NCBI RefSeq assembly: GCF_910585845.1
Contig: NZ_CAJUHF010000006.1
Coordinates: forward strand, 53,001-117,000
Origin: an uncultured Bacteroides sp.
Lineage (GTDB): Bacteria > Bacteroidota > Bacteroidia > Bacteroidales > Bacteroidaceae
Reading direction: 5' to 3'
Length of the DNA: 64,000 bases
In this document: piece after piece, positions 1 through 8,059 of the stretch
Layout of the letters: each line of letters starts with the position of its first letter
Position numbering within the stretch: position 1 is the stretch's first letter
Notes under the pieces: model-generated
Told to the model about the DNA's origin: nothing
Seen by the model: the letters and a program-made list of their open reading frames with translations, nothing else
Databases searched by the model: none
Position numbers and translations under genes: made by a program

Positions 1-93
1 AAATAAGAGGAGAATGGAAAGGGGAAAATGGAAAATGAATTTTCATTCTCCATTCTCCATTTTCCATTTCCCATTTCCCATCATCCACTTCCT
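1..93. repeat. Low-complexity inverted repeat in leader
   Basis: The leader is built from variants of the word GGAGAATGG/GGAAAATGG (9-35) followed by the reverse-complement words CCATTCTCC and CCATTTTCC (48-66), so the two halves can pair as an imperfect hairpin. It precedes the methyltransferase start. No promoter box is visible in it. Confidence 0.5.
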
Positions 94-723
94 ATGACAA
101 TCGACGAATATATTCTACAGCACATTGACGATGAGGGCGAATACCTGAAAGCCCTGTACCGGGACACGCATCTCAAGTTACTATATCCGCGCATGGCATC
201 AGGTCATCTGCAAGGACGTATGCTGAAAATGTTCGTCAGGATGATACGTCCCCACCACGTCCTCGAGATAGGCACCTACAGCGGCTATTCCGCCCTATGC
301 ATGGCAGAGGGATTGCCCGAAGACGGAATGTTGTATACGTTTGAAATCAATGACGAGCAGGAAGACTTTACGCGCCCGTGGTTAGAAGGCTCCGCATACG
401 CAGACAAGATCAAGTTCTATATAGGAGATGCATTGGAAATGGTTCCGCAACTCGACGTTACTTTCGATCTTGCCTTCATCGACGGCGACAAGCGCAAGTA
501 TATAGCCTATTATGAGATGGTGCTGTCCCGCCTCTCCAATGGAGGCTACATCATTGCCGACAATACGCTGTGGGACGGGCATGTGCTCGAAGAGCAACCG
601 CATCGCACGGACTTGCAGACCATAGGCATCAAGGCTTTCAATGACCTCATCGCACAAGATGAACGAGTGGAGAAGGTGATTCTTCCCTTGCGCGACGGAC
701 TGACGATTATCCGCAAGAAATAA
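94..723 (+). CDS. SAM-dependent O-methyltransferase (caffeoyl-CoA OMT-like)
   Basis: Predicted cytosolic class I O-methyltransferase of the small caffeoyl-CoA/catechol OMT family (about 209 residues, normal for the family). Visible landmarks are the SAM motif VLEIGTYSGYSALCMAEGL, the acidic residue after beta-2 (YTFEIND), and the FIDGDK and IIADNTLW motifs that carry the metal-binding Asp/Asn in this family. An in-frame ATG lies upstream at 28, but it would add a 22-residue peptide encoded entirely by a repetitive, hairpin-forming leader, so I place the start at ATG 94 (MTIDEYIL). The natural substrate cannot be told from sequence. It is followed by rbfA after a 140-bp gap containing a possible -7 box (TAATTTTG, 831-838), so rbfA may have its own promoter. 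Confidence 0.85.
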   Translation: MTIDEYILQHIDDEGEYLKALYRDTHLKLLYPRMASGHLQGRMLKMFVRMIRPHHVLEIGTYSGYSALCMAEGLPEDGMLYTFEINDEQEDFTRPWLEGSAYADKIKFYIGDALEMVPQLDVTFDLAFIDGDKRKYIAYYEMVLSRLSNGGYIIADNTLWDGHVLEEQPHRTDLQTIGIKAFNDLIAQDERVEKVILPLRDGLTIIRKK

Positions 724-863
724 CTGCTGTTCCTCTCAATCGTCCCCCTCCCTACCATTGCCTGCGCCCCATCGGCAAGCTCTGTGTAGACTTTTATTTC
801 TTTTTGTTCGGCTTTTCCGGAGATTTTCAGTAATTTTGTCTCAGATTTAAAGAAATACATCAT

Positions 864-1196
864 ATGGAAACTACCAGACAAAATAAAATATGTCGTTTGC
901 TCCAGAAGGAACTGAGCGAAATCTTCTTGTTACAGACGAAGTCCATGCCGGGCGTGTTGGTTTCAGTCAGCGCCGTGCGCATCAGTCCCGACTTGAGCGT
1001 GGCGCGCGCCTACCTCAGTGTTTTCCCCTCGGAGAAGGCTAAGGAAATAACCAAGAACATCAACGAGAACATCAAATCCGTCCGCTACGAACTGGGAACC
1101 CGTGTACGCCACCAACTGCGCATCATCCCCGAACTGAAATTCTTCGTGGACGACTCTCTGGATTACCTTGAGAAAATAGATGAATTGCTGAAGTGA
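864..1196 (+). CDS. rbfA: Ribosome-binding factor A
   Basis: 30S maturation factor that binds free small subunits and helps 16S rRNA 5'-end processing. The 110-residue protein has the usual length and order of RbfA: an N-terminal RQNKICRLLQKELSEI helix, the KH-like core with VSVSAVRISPDLSVARAYLSVF, and the C-terminal signature LRIIPELKFFVDDSLDYLEKIDELL. Its TGA stop overlaps the GTG start of the downstream permease by 4 nt (1193-1196), so the two are translationally coupled. Confidence 0.95.
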   Translation: METTRQNKICRLLQKELSEIFLLQTKSMPGVLVSVSAVRISPDLSVARAYLSVFPSEKAKEITKNINENIKSVRYELGTRVRHQLRIIPELKFFVDDSLDYLEKIDELLK

Positions 1197-2425
1197 ACCT
1201 TCCCTTCTACATAGCCCGCCGCTATCTCTTCTCGAAGAAGAAGCATAATACCATCAATATCATCTCCGGCATCTCGGTGTGCGGAGTGGCATTGGCTACG
1301 CTGGCGCTGGTGTGTACTCTCTCCGTATTCAATGGCTTCCAAGACATGGTGGCAGGCTTCTTCACTGCCTTCGACCCAGAGCTGAAGATTATGGCACGCG
1401 AAGGCAAGGTGTTCGAACCGGGCACAACGTCTATCCAAGAAGTGCGCGCCTTGCCCGAGATTGCCGTCTGGACAGAGACGCTGGAGGAGAATGCGATGGT
1501 GCAGTATAAAGACCGCCAGGCTATGGCGGTCATCAAGGGAGTGGAAGACAACTTCCGGCAACTAACTTCCATTGACAGCCTGCTTTACGGCGCGGGAGAG
1601 TTTATCCTGCACGATTCTATCGTGGACTATGGCATCTTGGGGGTGGAACTAATATCCGAGTTGGGCACCGGGCTTCAGTTTGTCGACCCGCTACAGGTCT
1701 ATGCCCCCAAGCGCAATGTGCGGGTGAACATGGCAAATCCTTCCTCTTCCTTCAACCGCGACTATCTGTTCTCTCCTGGCGTGGTGTTTGTCGTGAACCA
1801 GCAGAAGTATGACGCACGCTACATCCTGACCTCACTCGACTTTGCCCGCAACCTCTTCAACTACGGCACGGAGGTCTCCGCCATCGAATTGAAGCTGAAA
1901 CCGGATGCCGACCTGCCTGCCGTGCAGAAAAAGATTTCCCGCATATTGGGAGACGACTTCACGGTACAGAACCGTTATGAGCAACAGGAGGACGTGTTCC
2001 GCATCATGGAAATAGAGAAATTCATCTCCTACCTTTTCCTGACATTCATCCTGACGATTGCCTGCTTCAATGTAATAGGCTCTCTGTCCATGCTCATCCT
2101 CGACAAGCGCGAGGACGTGGAAACATTGCGCAATTTGGGTGCCGACAACCGCCTGATAGCCCGTATCTTCCTGTTCGAGGGGCGCTTGATTTCGCTGTTC
2201 GGGGCGTTTGCGGGAATTGCCTGCGGGCTGTTGCTTTGCTATCTACAGCAACGTTTCGGCATTATCTCACTGGGCGGGGGCAACGGTAGTTTCATTGTCG
2301 ACGCCTATCCGGTCAGCGTACATGCCTCGGACGTGGTTGTGGTGTTTATCACGGTCATTGCCGTCGGTTTCCTTTCGGTGTGGTATCCGGTGCGCTATCT
2401 GACACGAAGGTTACTGAAAAAGTGA
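1193..2425 (+). CDS. LolC/LolE-type ABC transporter permease (FtsX family)
   Basis: 410-residue inner-membrane permease, probably part of a lipoprotein-releasing (Lol) type ABC exporter. One TM segment lies near residues 21-45 after the IARRYLFSKKKHNTINIISG motif typical of LolC/E, then a large periplasmic domain (about 45-275), then three TM segments near 277-300, 325-350 and 370-392 (FtsX domain), with the LDKREDVETLRNLGAD coupling segment between the first two of these. The start is GTG at 1193, overlapping rbfA by 4 nt. No ATP-binding partner gene lies in the window, so it must be supplied from elsewhere. The rbfA-permease pairing is common in Bacteroides. Confidence 0.85.
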   Translation: MNLPFYIARRYLFSKKKHNTINIISGISVCGVALATLALVCTLSVFNGFQDMVAGFFTAFDPELKIMAREGKVFEPGTTSIQEVRALPEIAVWTETLEENAMVQYKDRQAMAVIKGVEDNFRQLTSIDSLLYGAGEFILHDSIVDYGILGVELISELGTGLQFVDPLQVYAPKRNVRVNMANPSSSFNRDYLFSPGVVFVVNQQKYDARYILTSLDFARNLFNYGTEVSAIELKLKPDADLPAVQKKISRILGDDFTVQNRYEQQEDVFRIMEIEKFISYLFLTFILTIACFNVIGSLSMLILDKREDVETLRNLGADNRLIARIFLFEGRLISLFGAFAGIACGLLLCYLQQRFGIISLGGGNGSFIVDAYPVSVHASDVVVVFITVIAVGFLSVWYPVRYLTRRLLKK

Positions 2426-2663
2426 CATCCTGCCTGCCGATGGTGTCCGTCCTCTGCCTGCTTGGTGCGTTAAACAGCTCCTCCCACACCGCCAGATTCA
2501 CCGATTCATAGTCGGGATTCATCGGGTTTTCTACCGTGAATCACCTGCAAGGGCTATGCCACGCCAGATAATACGCCTACCTTTGAACTGTCAACCGATA
2601 ACAACGGAACAGACGCCGATCACAGTAGAATAACATTCAATAACCCTCTAAACAATAAGAACA

Positions 2664-3452
2664 ATGGAAAAGAGAACAAACGCCCTGTCTCACGCAAAAC
2701 CATCGGGCAAGTATTTCATCGCCTCACTGCTCATCCTTTCCGGCCTATTGCTTCTGGCACGCAACATGGAGTGGATCAGTTACGAAACGTTCGACACCAT
2801 AGTCTCTTGGCACAGCCTACTTATCCTGATAGGCATCGGTAAGATGATGCACCGACGTTACGTAGGCGGGAGCCTGCTCATTCTGATAGGCACCTACTTC
2901 CTGCTCGACAGGTTATCGTGGTTACCGGAAAACCTACATGGCATTATCTGGCCCGCCATACTCGTCACAGCAGGCATCTTGTGCCTTGTCAAAACACACC
3001 ACAGAAAACGCTGGATAGAAATCGAAATGAGAACCTGCGGCCTAGGGAAAGAGAAAGAAAGAGATAGCCGCATGCACCCGAATACGGAAAACAACGGGCA
3101 GCAATGCCAATCGGAAGACGGATATTTACGCTCTGACAACGCTTTCGGTTCTATACGCCATGTCGTGCTGGACGAACTATTCAAAGGAGCTCGCATCCGG
3201 GCTTCATTCGGCGGAACCGTTATCGACCTGCGCCACACGAACCTTGCACCGGGCGAGACCTACATCGACATCGACTGCACCTGCGGCGGCATAGAGCTGT
3301 ACATCCCTTCCGACTGGAAGGTGATCATCCAGTGCAACGCCTTTGCCGGCGAGTGCGTAGACAGGCGTTGGCAGGGAGCGAATATCGACCAAAAGAGTAC
3401 TCTAATCATCCGTGGAAACGTCTCCTTTGGCGGCATCGAGATAAAAGACTGA
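2664..3452 (+). CDS. LiaF-like membrane protein (DUF5668 N-terminus, LiaF-like C-terminus)
   Basis: 262-residue integral membrane protein. The N-terminal half has about four short hydrophobic segments (roughly residues 17-33, 45-60, 67-82, 92-110) of the DUF5668 type. The C-terminal half (about 150-262) is the beta-rich cell-wall-active-antibiotic-response domain found in LiaF, with GSIRHVVLDELFKGARIRASFGG and IDCTCGGIELYIPSDWKV. In Firmicutes LiaF restrains an envelope-stress two-component system; here the gene is followed after 3 nt by a membrane-bound LytTR regulator, so I infer an analogous sensor/regulator pair. A possible -7 box (TACCTTTG, 2578-2585) lies upstream. Confidence 0.75.
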   Translation: MEKRTNALSHAKPSGKYFIASLLILSGLLLLARNMEWISYETFDTIVSWHSLLILIGIGKMMHRRYVGGSLLILIGTYFLLDRLSWLPENLHGIIWPAILVTAGILCLVKTHHRKRWIEIEMRTCGLGKEKERDSRMHPNTENNGQQCQSEDGYLRSDNAFGSIRHVVLDELFKGARIRASFGGTVIDLRHTNLAPGETYIDIDCTCGGIELYIPSDWKVIIQCNAFAGECVDRRWQGANIDQKSTLIIRGNVSFGGIEIKD

Positions 3453-3455
3453 CGT

Positions 3456-4259
3456 ATGAAAGCGCATCCAATAATAGATTATCCTTACCGTTGGTTTCCG
3501 ACGTTTGTGTTGGCACTGACTCTGGCTATTATCCAGGCGGCACTGGCGTGGGGATATGCAGGAGCTGACTGGCTTCCGGCACTGGTAGACGGAATCGCGA
3601 CGGTCGGGTGGTTTGCCGCATTGGCATACTTGGTATGGTTTGTGGTAGGTTACGTATCGCTGTTGCAGACCAATGTCATCACAGCCGTATCGGGCGTGGT
3701 GCTCTGGATTGCGGGCAACTTCATGGTTTGCGACATTATGGTGAAGATAGTGGGTATACCTTATATTGATTTTGCCTTTACCCTACCCTTCCGGCTCCTG
3801 TTCGGTGTGCCGGCATGGACGGCAGTCATTCTGTGGTACCACTTGCTGGTGATGAAGGAGACTGCCAACCGGGAAGAAGCAGTCACCACGCCGCAGCCTC
3901 CAACGGCAGTGCCGGAGCAACAAGAAGAGGTCATCGACCGGATCACCGTGAAAGACGGCTCAAGAATACATATCATCAAAGTGGACGAGCTTCTGTATAT
4001 TCAGGCGTGCGGAGACTATACCACCTTAGTCACCCCCGACGGAGAGTACGTCAAGGAGCAGACCATGAAATACCTCGAAACGCATCTGCCCGCCGGCAAC
4101 TTCGTGCGGATACATCGCTCCACGATTGTAAACGTGACACAGATTTCGCGGGTCGAACTGTTCGGCAAAGAGACTTATCAGGTGCTATTGAAGAACGGGG
4201 TGAAGCTGCGGGTCAGCCTGACGGGATACAAGCTGTTGAAAGAGAGATTGGGGATATGA
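3456..4259 (+). CDS. Membrane-anchored LytTR-family transcriptional regulator
   Basis: 267-residue protein with about four N-terminal TM segments (residues 12-32, 43-66, 71-92, 104-130) and a C-terminal LytTR DNA-binding domain (about 160-267). The domain shows ITVKDGSRIHIIKVDELLYIQACGDYTTL, LPAGNFVRIHRSTIVNV and a terminal LKNGVKLRVSLTGYKLLKERL. There is no receiver domain, so the membrane part or the upstream LiaF-like protein is the likely signal input. The ATG follows the upstream stop by 3 nt. Transcription probably ends in the palindromic array at 4286-4440. Its own promoter region may be a target, as is common for LytTR regulators, but I see no clear paired operator. Confidence 0.8.
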   Translation: MKAHPIIDYPYRWFPTFVLALTLAIIQAALAWGYAGADWLPALVDGIATVGWFAALAYLVWFVVGYVSLLQTNVITAVSGVVLWIAGNFMVCDIMVKIVGIPYIDFAFTLPFRLLFGVPAWTAVILWYHLLVMKETANREEAVTTPQPPTAVPEQQEEVIDRITVKDGSRIHIIKVDELLYIQACGDYTTLVTPDGEYVKEQTMKYLETHLPAGNFVRIHRSTIVNVTQISRVELFGKETYQVLLKNGVKLRVSLTGYKLLKERLGI

Positions 4260-4285
4260 ATAAGGAGGCCCTGTGAAGTCGGTCT

Positions 4286-4440
4286 ATCCATCCTACGGGA
4301 TGAAAGAAATCGTCCTGTGAAATGAAAGAAATCATCCCGTGAGACGAAAAAATCCATCTCATGAGATAAAAAAAATCGTCTCATGGGATGGATTTATTTG
4401 CCTCACGGGACAAATATATCCGTCTCACGAGACGGTTTTT
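4286..4440. repeat. 21-23 bp palindromic tandem array, family A, copy 1
   Basis: About seven degenerate units of 21-23 bp, each with a core close to TCTCATGAGA or CTCACGGGAC followed by an A/T-rich spacer. The array lies between two convergent genes (LytTR ending 4259, GH2 ending 4493). The last unit reads CCGTCTCACGAGACGG then five T (4420-4440), which is a terminator-like palindrome. The same family recurs at 18455-18575 and 47430-47580. Confidence 0.75.
4420..4440 (+). terminator. Candidate intrinsic terminator
   Basis: Perfect palindrome CCGTCTCACGAGACGG (4420-4435) followed directly by TTTTT. It would end the LiaF-like/LytTR transcript and is the last unit of the array at 4286-4440. Confidence 0.5.
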
Positions 4441-4492
4441 ATCTGAACTTATACCGCAGGAAACCGGAGATAAACCGGAGGCGGTTTACCCT

Positions 4493-6913
4493 TTATTTCG
4501 TACTCAGTTTCAGCTTGGCAGGTTTCAGTCCTTCGGCGGTTGCCGTAACGGTGACGGCAGAAGGTTGGTCGCCTGCACGCAAGATGGCGAGCACAGAACC
4601 TTTATAAAGCTTGCGCTTGTTGGTCACATTGAGTTCATCGGAGTTGTGGTCACCGCTGCTTACTGCCACCAGTGGAGTGTTGCCTGCTACGGTGAAGGTC
4701 ACTTCGCCCAACGCCGTCTGCACGCGGCGTCCTTTCTTATCTACCGCCACTACACGCACATGTTGCAAATCCTGTCCGTCGGCTTTCCAATCGGGATTAT
4801 CGCTCTCTATCTTCAGTGCCACGGCAGGACCGGTGGTCTCGATCTTGTGGCGTGCCACTACTTTGCCGCCGGTCCGGGCAATGGCTTCGCAGTAACCGTC
4901 CTGATATTCGATGTCGCTCCAGCGTATCTGATTGCGCATCTTGGCGCTCTTGATGTCGTTGCGTTTCACCCCATAACTCTTGCCGTTGACCAGTAGTTCC
5001 ACCTCTTCGGCATTAGTATAAGTGGTGATGTTGAGCTTCGTTCCCGGCTTGCGGTTCCAGTGATCGCTCTGTCCGTCGTTTCCGGTCTGGACGCCATTCC
5101 ACATCTGGTCACCTTTAGTATCGGTCACGGCAATGTGCACCAAGGGTTCGTCGGGCATGAAGAACGACTTCATATAGTATGCCTTCGGCTTGGGTTCGAG
5201 CGCAATGTCGAACACGCCCTGCGCCCAGCCCTTAGCCGGCCATCCGTGACTCTCGCCGAGATAGTCAATGGCACCCCAATAGGCAAGACCTATCACCTTG
5301 TCGAGATTCATGGAAAAGTAGTTCTCACCCATAGCGGCTACGGATGCCTCGCTTTGGTAGAACGTCATCCAAGGGAAACGTTTGCCGTCGCCGGGGAAGT
5401 ACATATAGCGGTAGTTGTATGCCTGTATGTCCGTCACCTTTGCCAGGTCGCAGGGCAGTGAATCCGTCTCCCAGTTGCGGTAGCGCGGATGCATGGCTAC
5501 GGTCACCTTGCGGGTGTCGTCGTAACGGTTGACGAGTGTTTTCTGTAGCTTGAACATGGTCACGCCGAAGTCATTGTAAGGCATGTCGCTGTACGACTGC
5601 AACTCGTTTCCTAACGACCACATCACTACACACGGATGATTTCTGTCGCGGGTGATAAATTCCTGTATATGTCCGGACCAGAGTTCGGCAAAGGGGCGAC
5701 GTCCGGCACCTACATACTGGTCGTTCCATTTGTCATAGAGTTCGTCCACCACAAGGATACCATTCTCGTCGCACAAGTCGAGGAACGACTCCGAGTAGGG
5801 ATTGTGCGACGTACGAATATGATTCATTCCGTACTCCTTCATGAGTTTGATTCTCTTCTCCATGGCACGCGGATAGGCGGCTGCGCCCAGTGCGCCGTTG
5901 GTATGATGGTTGGCATAGCCTTTCAGCAGTACCTTCTTTCCGTTAAGTTTCAGTCCGTAGTCCGGTCCGATCTCGACGGTACGTATGCCGAAACGTTGTG
6001 AAGTGACGGCAGCTATGGTGCCATCGGGACGCAGCAATTCTACGCGTGCCGTATACAGATTGGGAGTGTCGCAGTCCCACAGCATAGGCGATGCTACATC
6101 GAAAGGCGGTAAAGCCAGTTCCTGTCCCTGTCTGTAGTTGCGGTTGCGTTTGACGTCGAAGGTTTCATCCTTTACCACCGAACCGTCGGGGGCTGTTACC
6201 ATCAGATGCATCTTCAAAGTGTTCTCCTTGGTGGTGCATTGTACGTTGGCGATGATACTGACTGTCTTGTTCTCCTTGGTAGTGATATAGAGCGGATGGC
6301 GCATAAAATACAATTGCGGGTCAGTATATATCAGCTTCACATCGCGGATCAGCCCGCCGCCAGTATACCATCTCGATTGCTTCGGCTCTCCCGTGTTGGC
6401 ATAGACGGCGAGCGTGTTCTCCTGTCCGTAATTCAGTTTGTTCGTCACATCTATCTCGAATCCGACGTAGCCGTAGTCCGTACCTCCGATGCGCGTCCCG
6501 TTGAGGTAAACGTCTCCATAGTACATGATTCCCTGGAAATCGAGCAACACCCGTTTTCCTTTCTGTGCGGCATCCGGAGTGATGGTCCTGACGTACCATC
6601 CTCCGCCCATCTCCTTGAATCCACGTGCAGAAAGGCGGCTCTTGATATTGGCTCCGGCATCACTCATGTCCGCCATCTCGTCCGCCGATGGTGCCACCCA
6701 AGGCTGTTCGATTTGGAAGTCATGCGGCACGTTCACCTCGCGCCACTCTTCTTCCAGCGCTTTCTTTACAGTAATGGAGGCATCTGCCACATCGCCAAGT
6801 CTGAACAACCAACCCCGGTCGAGGCTTATCGTGTCCGAATCGGAGGCTGCCGCAAGGGGAAGTATCGAGCAGGCAAGCCCGAGAAATGTTACGCCTAAAA
6901 GTTTCTTTGTCAT
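4493..6913 (-). CDS. GH2 family glycoside hydrolase, probable beta-galactosidase
   Basis: 806-residue exported glycosidase with a signal peptide (about 1-23, ending LPLAAA). Domain order is GH2 sugar-binding domain (about 30-195), immunoglobulin-like domain (205-310), TIM barrel (315-590), DUF4982 (about 600-685), and a C-terminal Ig-like domain (about 695-800). The general acid/base is Glu437 in WSLGNE and the likely nucleophile is Glu522 in FYQSE. This architecture is typical of Bacteroides beta-galactosidases acting on plant or host glycans, but GH2 also includes mannosidases and glucuronidases, so the substrate is inferred. It stands alone, without SusC/SusD genes. A good promoter lies upstream (6985-7015, minus strand). 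Confidence 0.85.
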   Translation of the reverse strand: MTKKLLGVTFLGLACSILPLAAASDSDTISLDRGWLFRLGDVADASITVKKALEEEWREVNVPHDFQIEQPWVAPSADEMADMSDAGANIKSRLSARGFKEMGGGWYVRTITPDAAQKGKRVLLDFQGIMYYGDVYLNGTRIGGTDYGYVGFEIDVTNKLNYGQENTLAVYANTGEPKQSRWYTGGGLIRDVKLIYTDPQLYFMRHPLYITTKENKTVSIIANVQCTTKENTLKMHLMVTAPDGSVVKDETFDVKRNRNYRQGQELALPPFDVASPMLWDCDTPNLYTARVELLRPDGTIAAVTSQRFGIRTVEIGPDYGLKLNGKKVLLKGYANHHTNGALGAAAYPRAMEKRIKLMKEYGMNHIRTSHNPYSESFLDLCDENGILVVDELYDKWNDQYVGAGRRPFAELWSGHIQEFITRDRNHPCVVMWSLGNELQSYSDMPYNDFGVTMFKLQKTLVNRYDDTRKVTVAMHPRYRNWETDSLPCDLAKVTDIQAYNYRYMYFPGDGKRFPWMTFYQSEASVAAMGENYFSMNLDKVIGLAYWGAIDYLGESHGWPAKGWAQGVFDIALEPKPKAYYMKSFFMPDEPLVHIAVTDTKGDQMWNGVQTGNDGQSDHWNRKPGTKLNITTYTNAEEVELLVNGKSYGVKRNDIKSAKMRNQIRWSDIEYQDGYCEAIARTGGKVVARHKIETTGPAVALKIESDNPDWKADGQDLQHVRVVAVDKKGRRVQTALGEVTFTVAGNTPLVAVSSGDHNSDELNVTNKRKLYKGSVLAILRAGDQPSAVTVTATAEGLKPAKLKLSTK

Positions 6914-6984
6914 AATCTGAATACCATTAGTTTTAATATGAATATTTGGGTTATTGTCTTTTGCGAAAATTTAGATATATTATC

Positions 6985-7015
6985 CAAATATAGGCAATAG
7001 CAGGATATATACAAA
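6985..7015 (-). promoter_or_regulatory. Bacteroides-type promoter for the GH2 gene
   Basis: On the minus strand TTTG (7015-7012) and TATATTTG (6992-6985) are separated by 19 nt, matching the Bacteroidetes primary sigma consensus. The start codon is at 6913, leaving a leader of roughly 65 nt. Confidence 0.65.
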
Positions 7016-7140
7016 GAAACACATCCTTATTTAACAAAATTTGCTTGAAGATAGTGTATTCTGATACCCGCGCCCGATGAACTCACCACCGAACCACATA
7101 ATTCTCCAACAGAGCCACACCGAAAGTCTTTGCTAATTCT

Positions 7141-7148
7141 TATCTTTG
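7141..7148 (+). promoter_or_regulatory. -7 box TATCTTTG before the VanX-like gene
   Basis: TATCTTTG fits TAnnTTTG and ends 18 nt before the start codon. No convincing TTTG lies about 20 nt upstream, so only the -7 element is supported. Confidence 0.45.
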
Positions 7149-7166
7149 CGCCCCTAAAAGAACGAT

Positions 7167-7832
7167 ATGAGACATCTGTTTTATCTTTTACTGGCATTCT
7201 GCTTTGTTCCTCTTGCGGCACAACAAAGCCAGACTGCCTGCCATTTGGAGAGCCTCGGCTTCGTAAACATTGCCGAAGCAGACAGTACCATCGCCGTCGA
7301 CCTGATGTACGCCCACGCCGACAACTTCACCGGGCAGGTGCTGTACGAAGATTTGCGCGAAGCATACCTGCACCCCGATGCCCTAAAAGGATTGCTACGC
7401 GCGCAACAGGAACTGAAAAAGCATCATCCGCACTACCGCCTGATCGTATATGACGCCGCCCGCCCCATGAGCATACAGCAGAAAATGTGGAATATGGTAA
7501 AGGGTACTCCCCGATATATCTATGTCTCCAATCCCGCCCGTGGCGGCGGACTACACAACTACGGTCTGGCAGTAGATATCAGTATCTTAGATGAAACGGG
7601 TACTCCCCTGCCGATGGGTACAAAGGTGGACCATCTTGGTATAGAAGCCCATATTACGGACGAAGCTGCATTGGTGCGAAGCGGAAAGATGACCGCACAG
7701 GAGCAGGCTAACCGCCAGTTGTTGCGCAATGTCATGCGTACCGCAGGGTTCCGTACATTGCCCAGCGAGTGGTGGCACTTTAATTGGTGCAGCCGGCAGG
7801 AGGCTAAACAAAGGTATAAGGTGATCCCATGA
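7167..7832 (+). CDS. M15D D-Ala-D-Ala dipeptidase (VanX/DdpX-like)
   Basis: 221-residue exported zinc peptidase with a signal peptide (MRHLFYLLLAFCFVPLAAQ). Predicted to hydrolyse D-Ala-D-Ala. Zinc ligands His130 and Asp137 lie in GGLHNYGLAVD and His204 in EWWHF; Glu201 of the same motif is the catalytic base, and Arg99 (YDAARP) matches the conserved VanX arginine. There are no vanH/vanA-like neighbours, and the protein is exported, so a role in peptidoglycan turnover or nutrient recovery is more likely than vancomycin resistance. It is a single-gene unit, ended by the hairpin at 7884-7909. Confidence 0.88.
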   Translation: MRHLFYLLLAFCFVPLAAQQSQTACHLESLGFVNIAEADSTIAVDLMYAHADNFTGQVLYEDLREAYLHPDALKGLLRAQQELKKHHPHYRLIVYDAARPMSIQQKMWNMVKGTPRYIYVSNPARGGGLHNYGLAVDISILDETGTPLPMGTKVDHLGIEAHITDEAALVRSGKMTAQEQANRQLLRNVMRTAGFRTLPSEWWHFNWCSRQEAKQRYKVIP

Positions 7833-7883
7833 GGAATGATACGAAGGAGTTATTGTACTAATTCGGCAATTAGTGCTAAATAT

Positions 7884-7909
7884 CCAATTAGTACTAATTG
7901 GGCTTTTTT
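7884..7909 (+). terminator. Intrinsic terminator (perfect 18-nt palindrome plus T-tract)
   Basis: CCAATTAGTACTAATTGG (7884-7901) is a perfect palindrome followed by GC and six T. A second imperfect copy of the half-site (CAATTAGTGCTAA) lies just upstream. It ends the VanX-like transcript. Confidence 0.7.
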
Positions 7910-8015
7910 ACTATCCTGCTATGACACACGCACTTATATTTGGTAATATCCGTGGATAGTATAGTCGAAAAGCACTTTATCTTCCTGAGCCTGACCGAAC
8001 TAAGCGGAAATTGCC

Positions 8016-8023
8016 TATATTTG
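8016..8023 (+). promoter_or_regulatory. -7 box TATATTTG before the M50-like gene
   Basis: Perfect TAnnTTTG 36 nt before the ATG at 8060. The -33 TTTG element is not evident. Confidence 0.45.
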
Positions 8024-8059
8024 CGCAAATGAAATAAAAACTACCAATAGGACACAATC

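Noticed and set aside
2426..2560. Minus-strand frame reading NPMNPDYESVNLAVWEELFN, possible gene remnant
   Set aside because: Short, bounded by a stop just upstream and without a family I can name; too little to call a pseudogene.
4383..4607. Short frame reading HGTNISVSRDGF across the palindromic array, with a similar one at 47439-47756
   Set aside because: The similarity of the two predicted peptides comes from the shared DNA repeat, and both frames run into neighbouring antisense genes.
7167..7832. Vancomycin-resistance determinant
   Set aside because: No vanH, vanA-type ligase or VanRS neighbours, and the protein carries an export signal.
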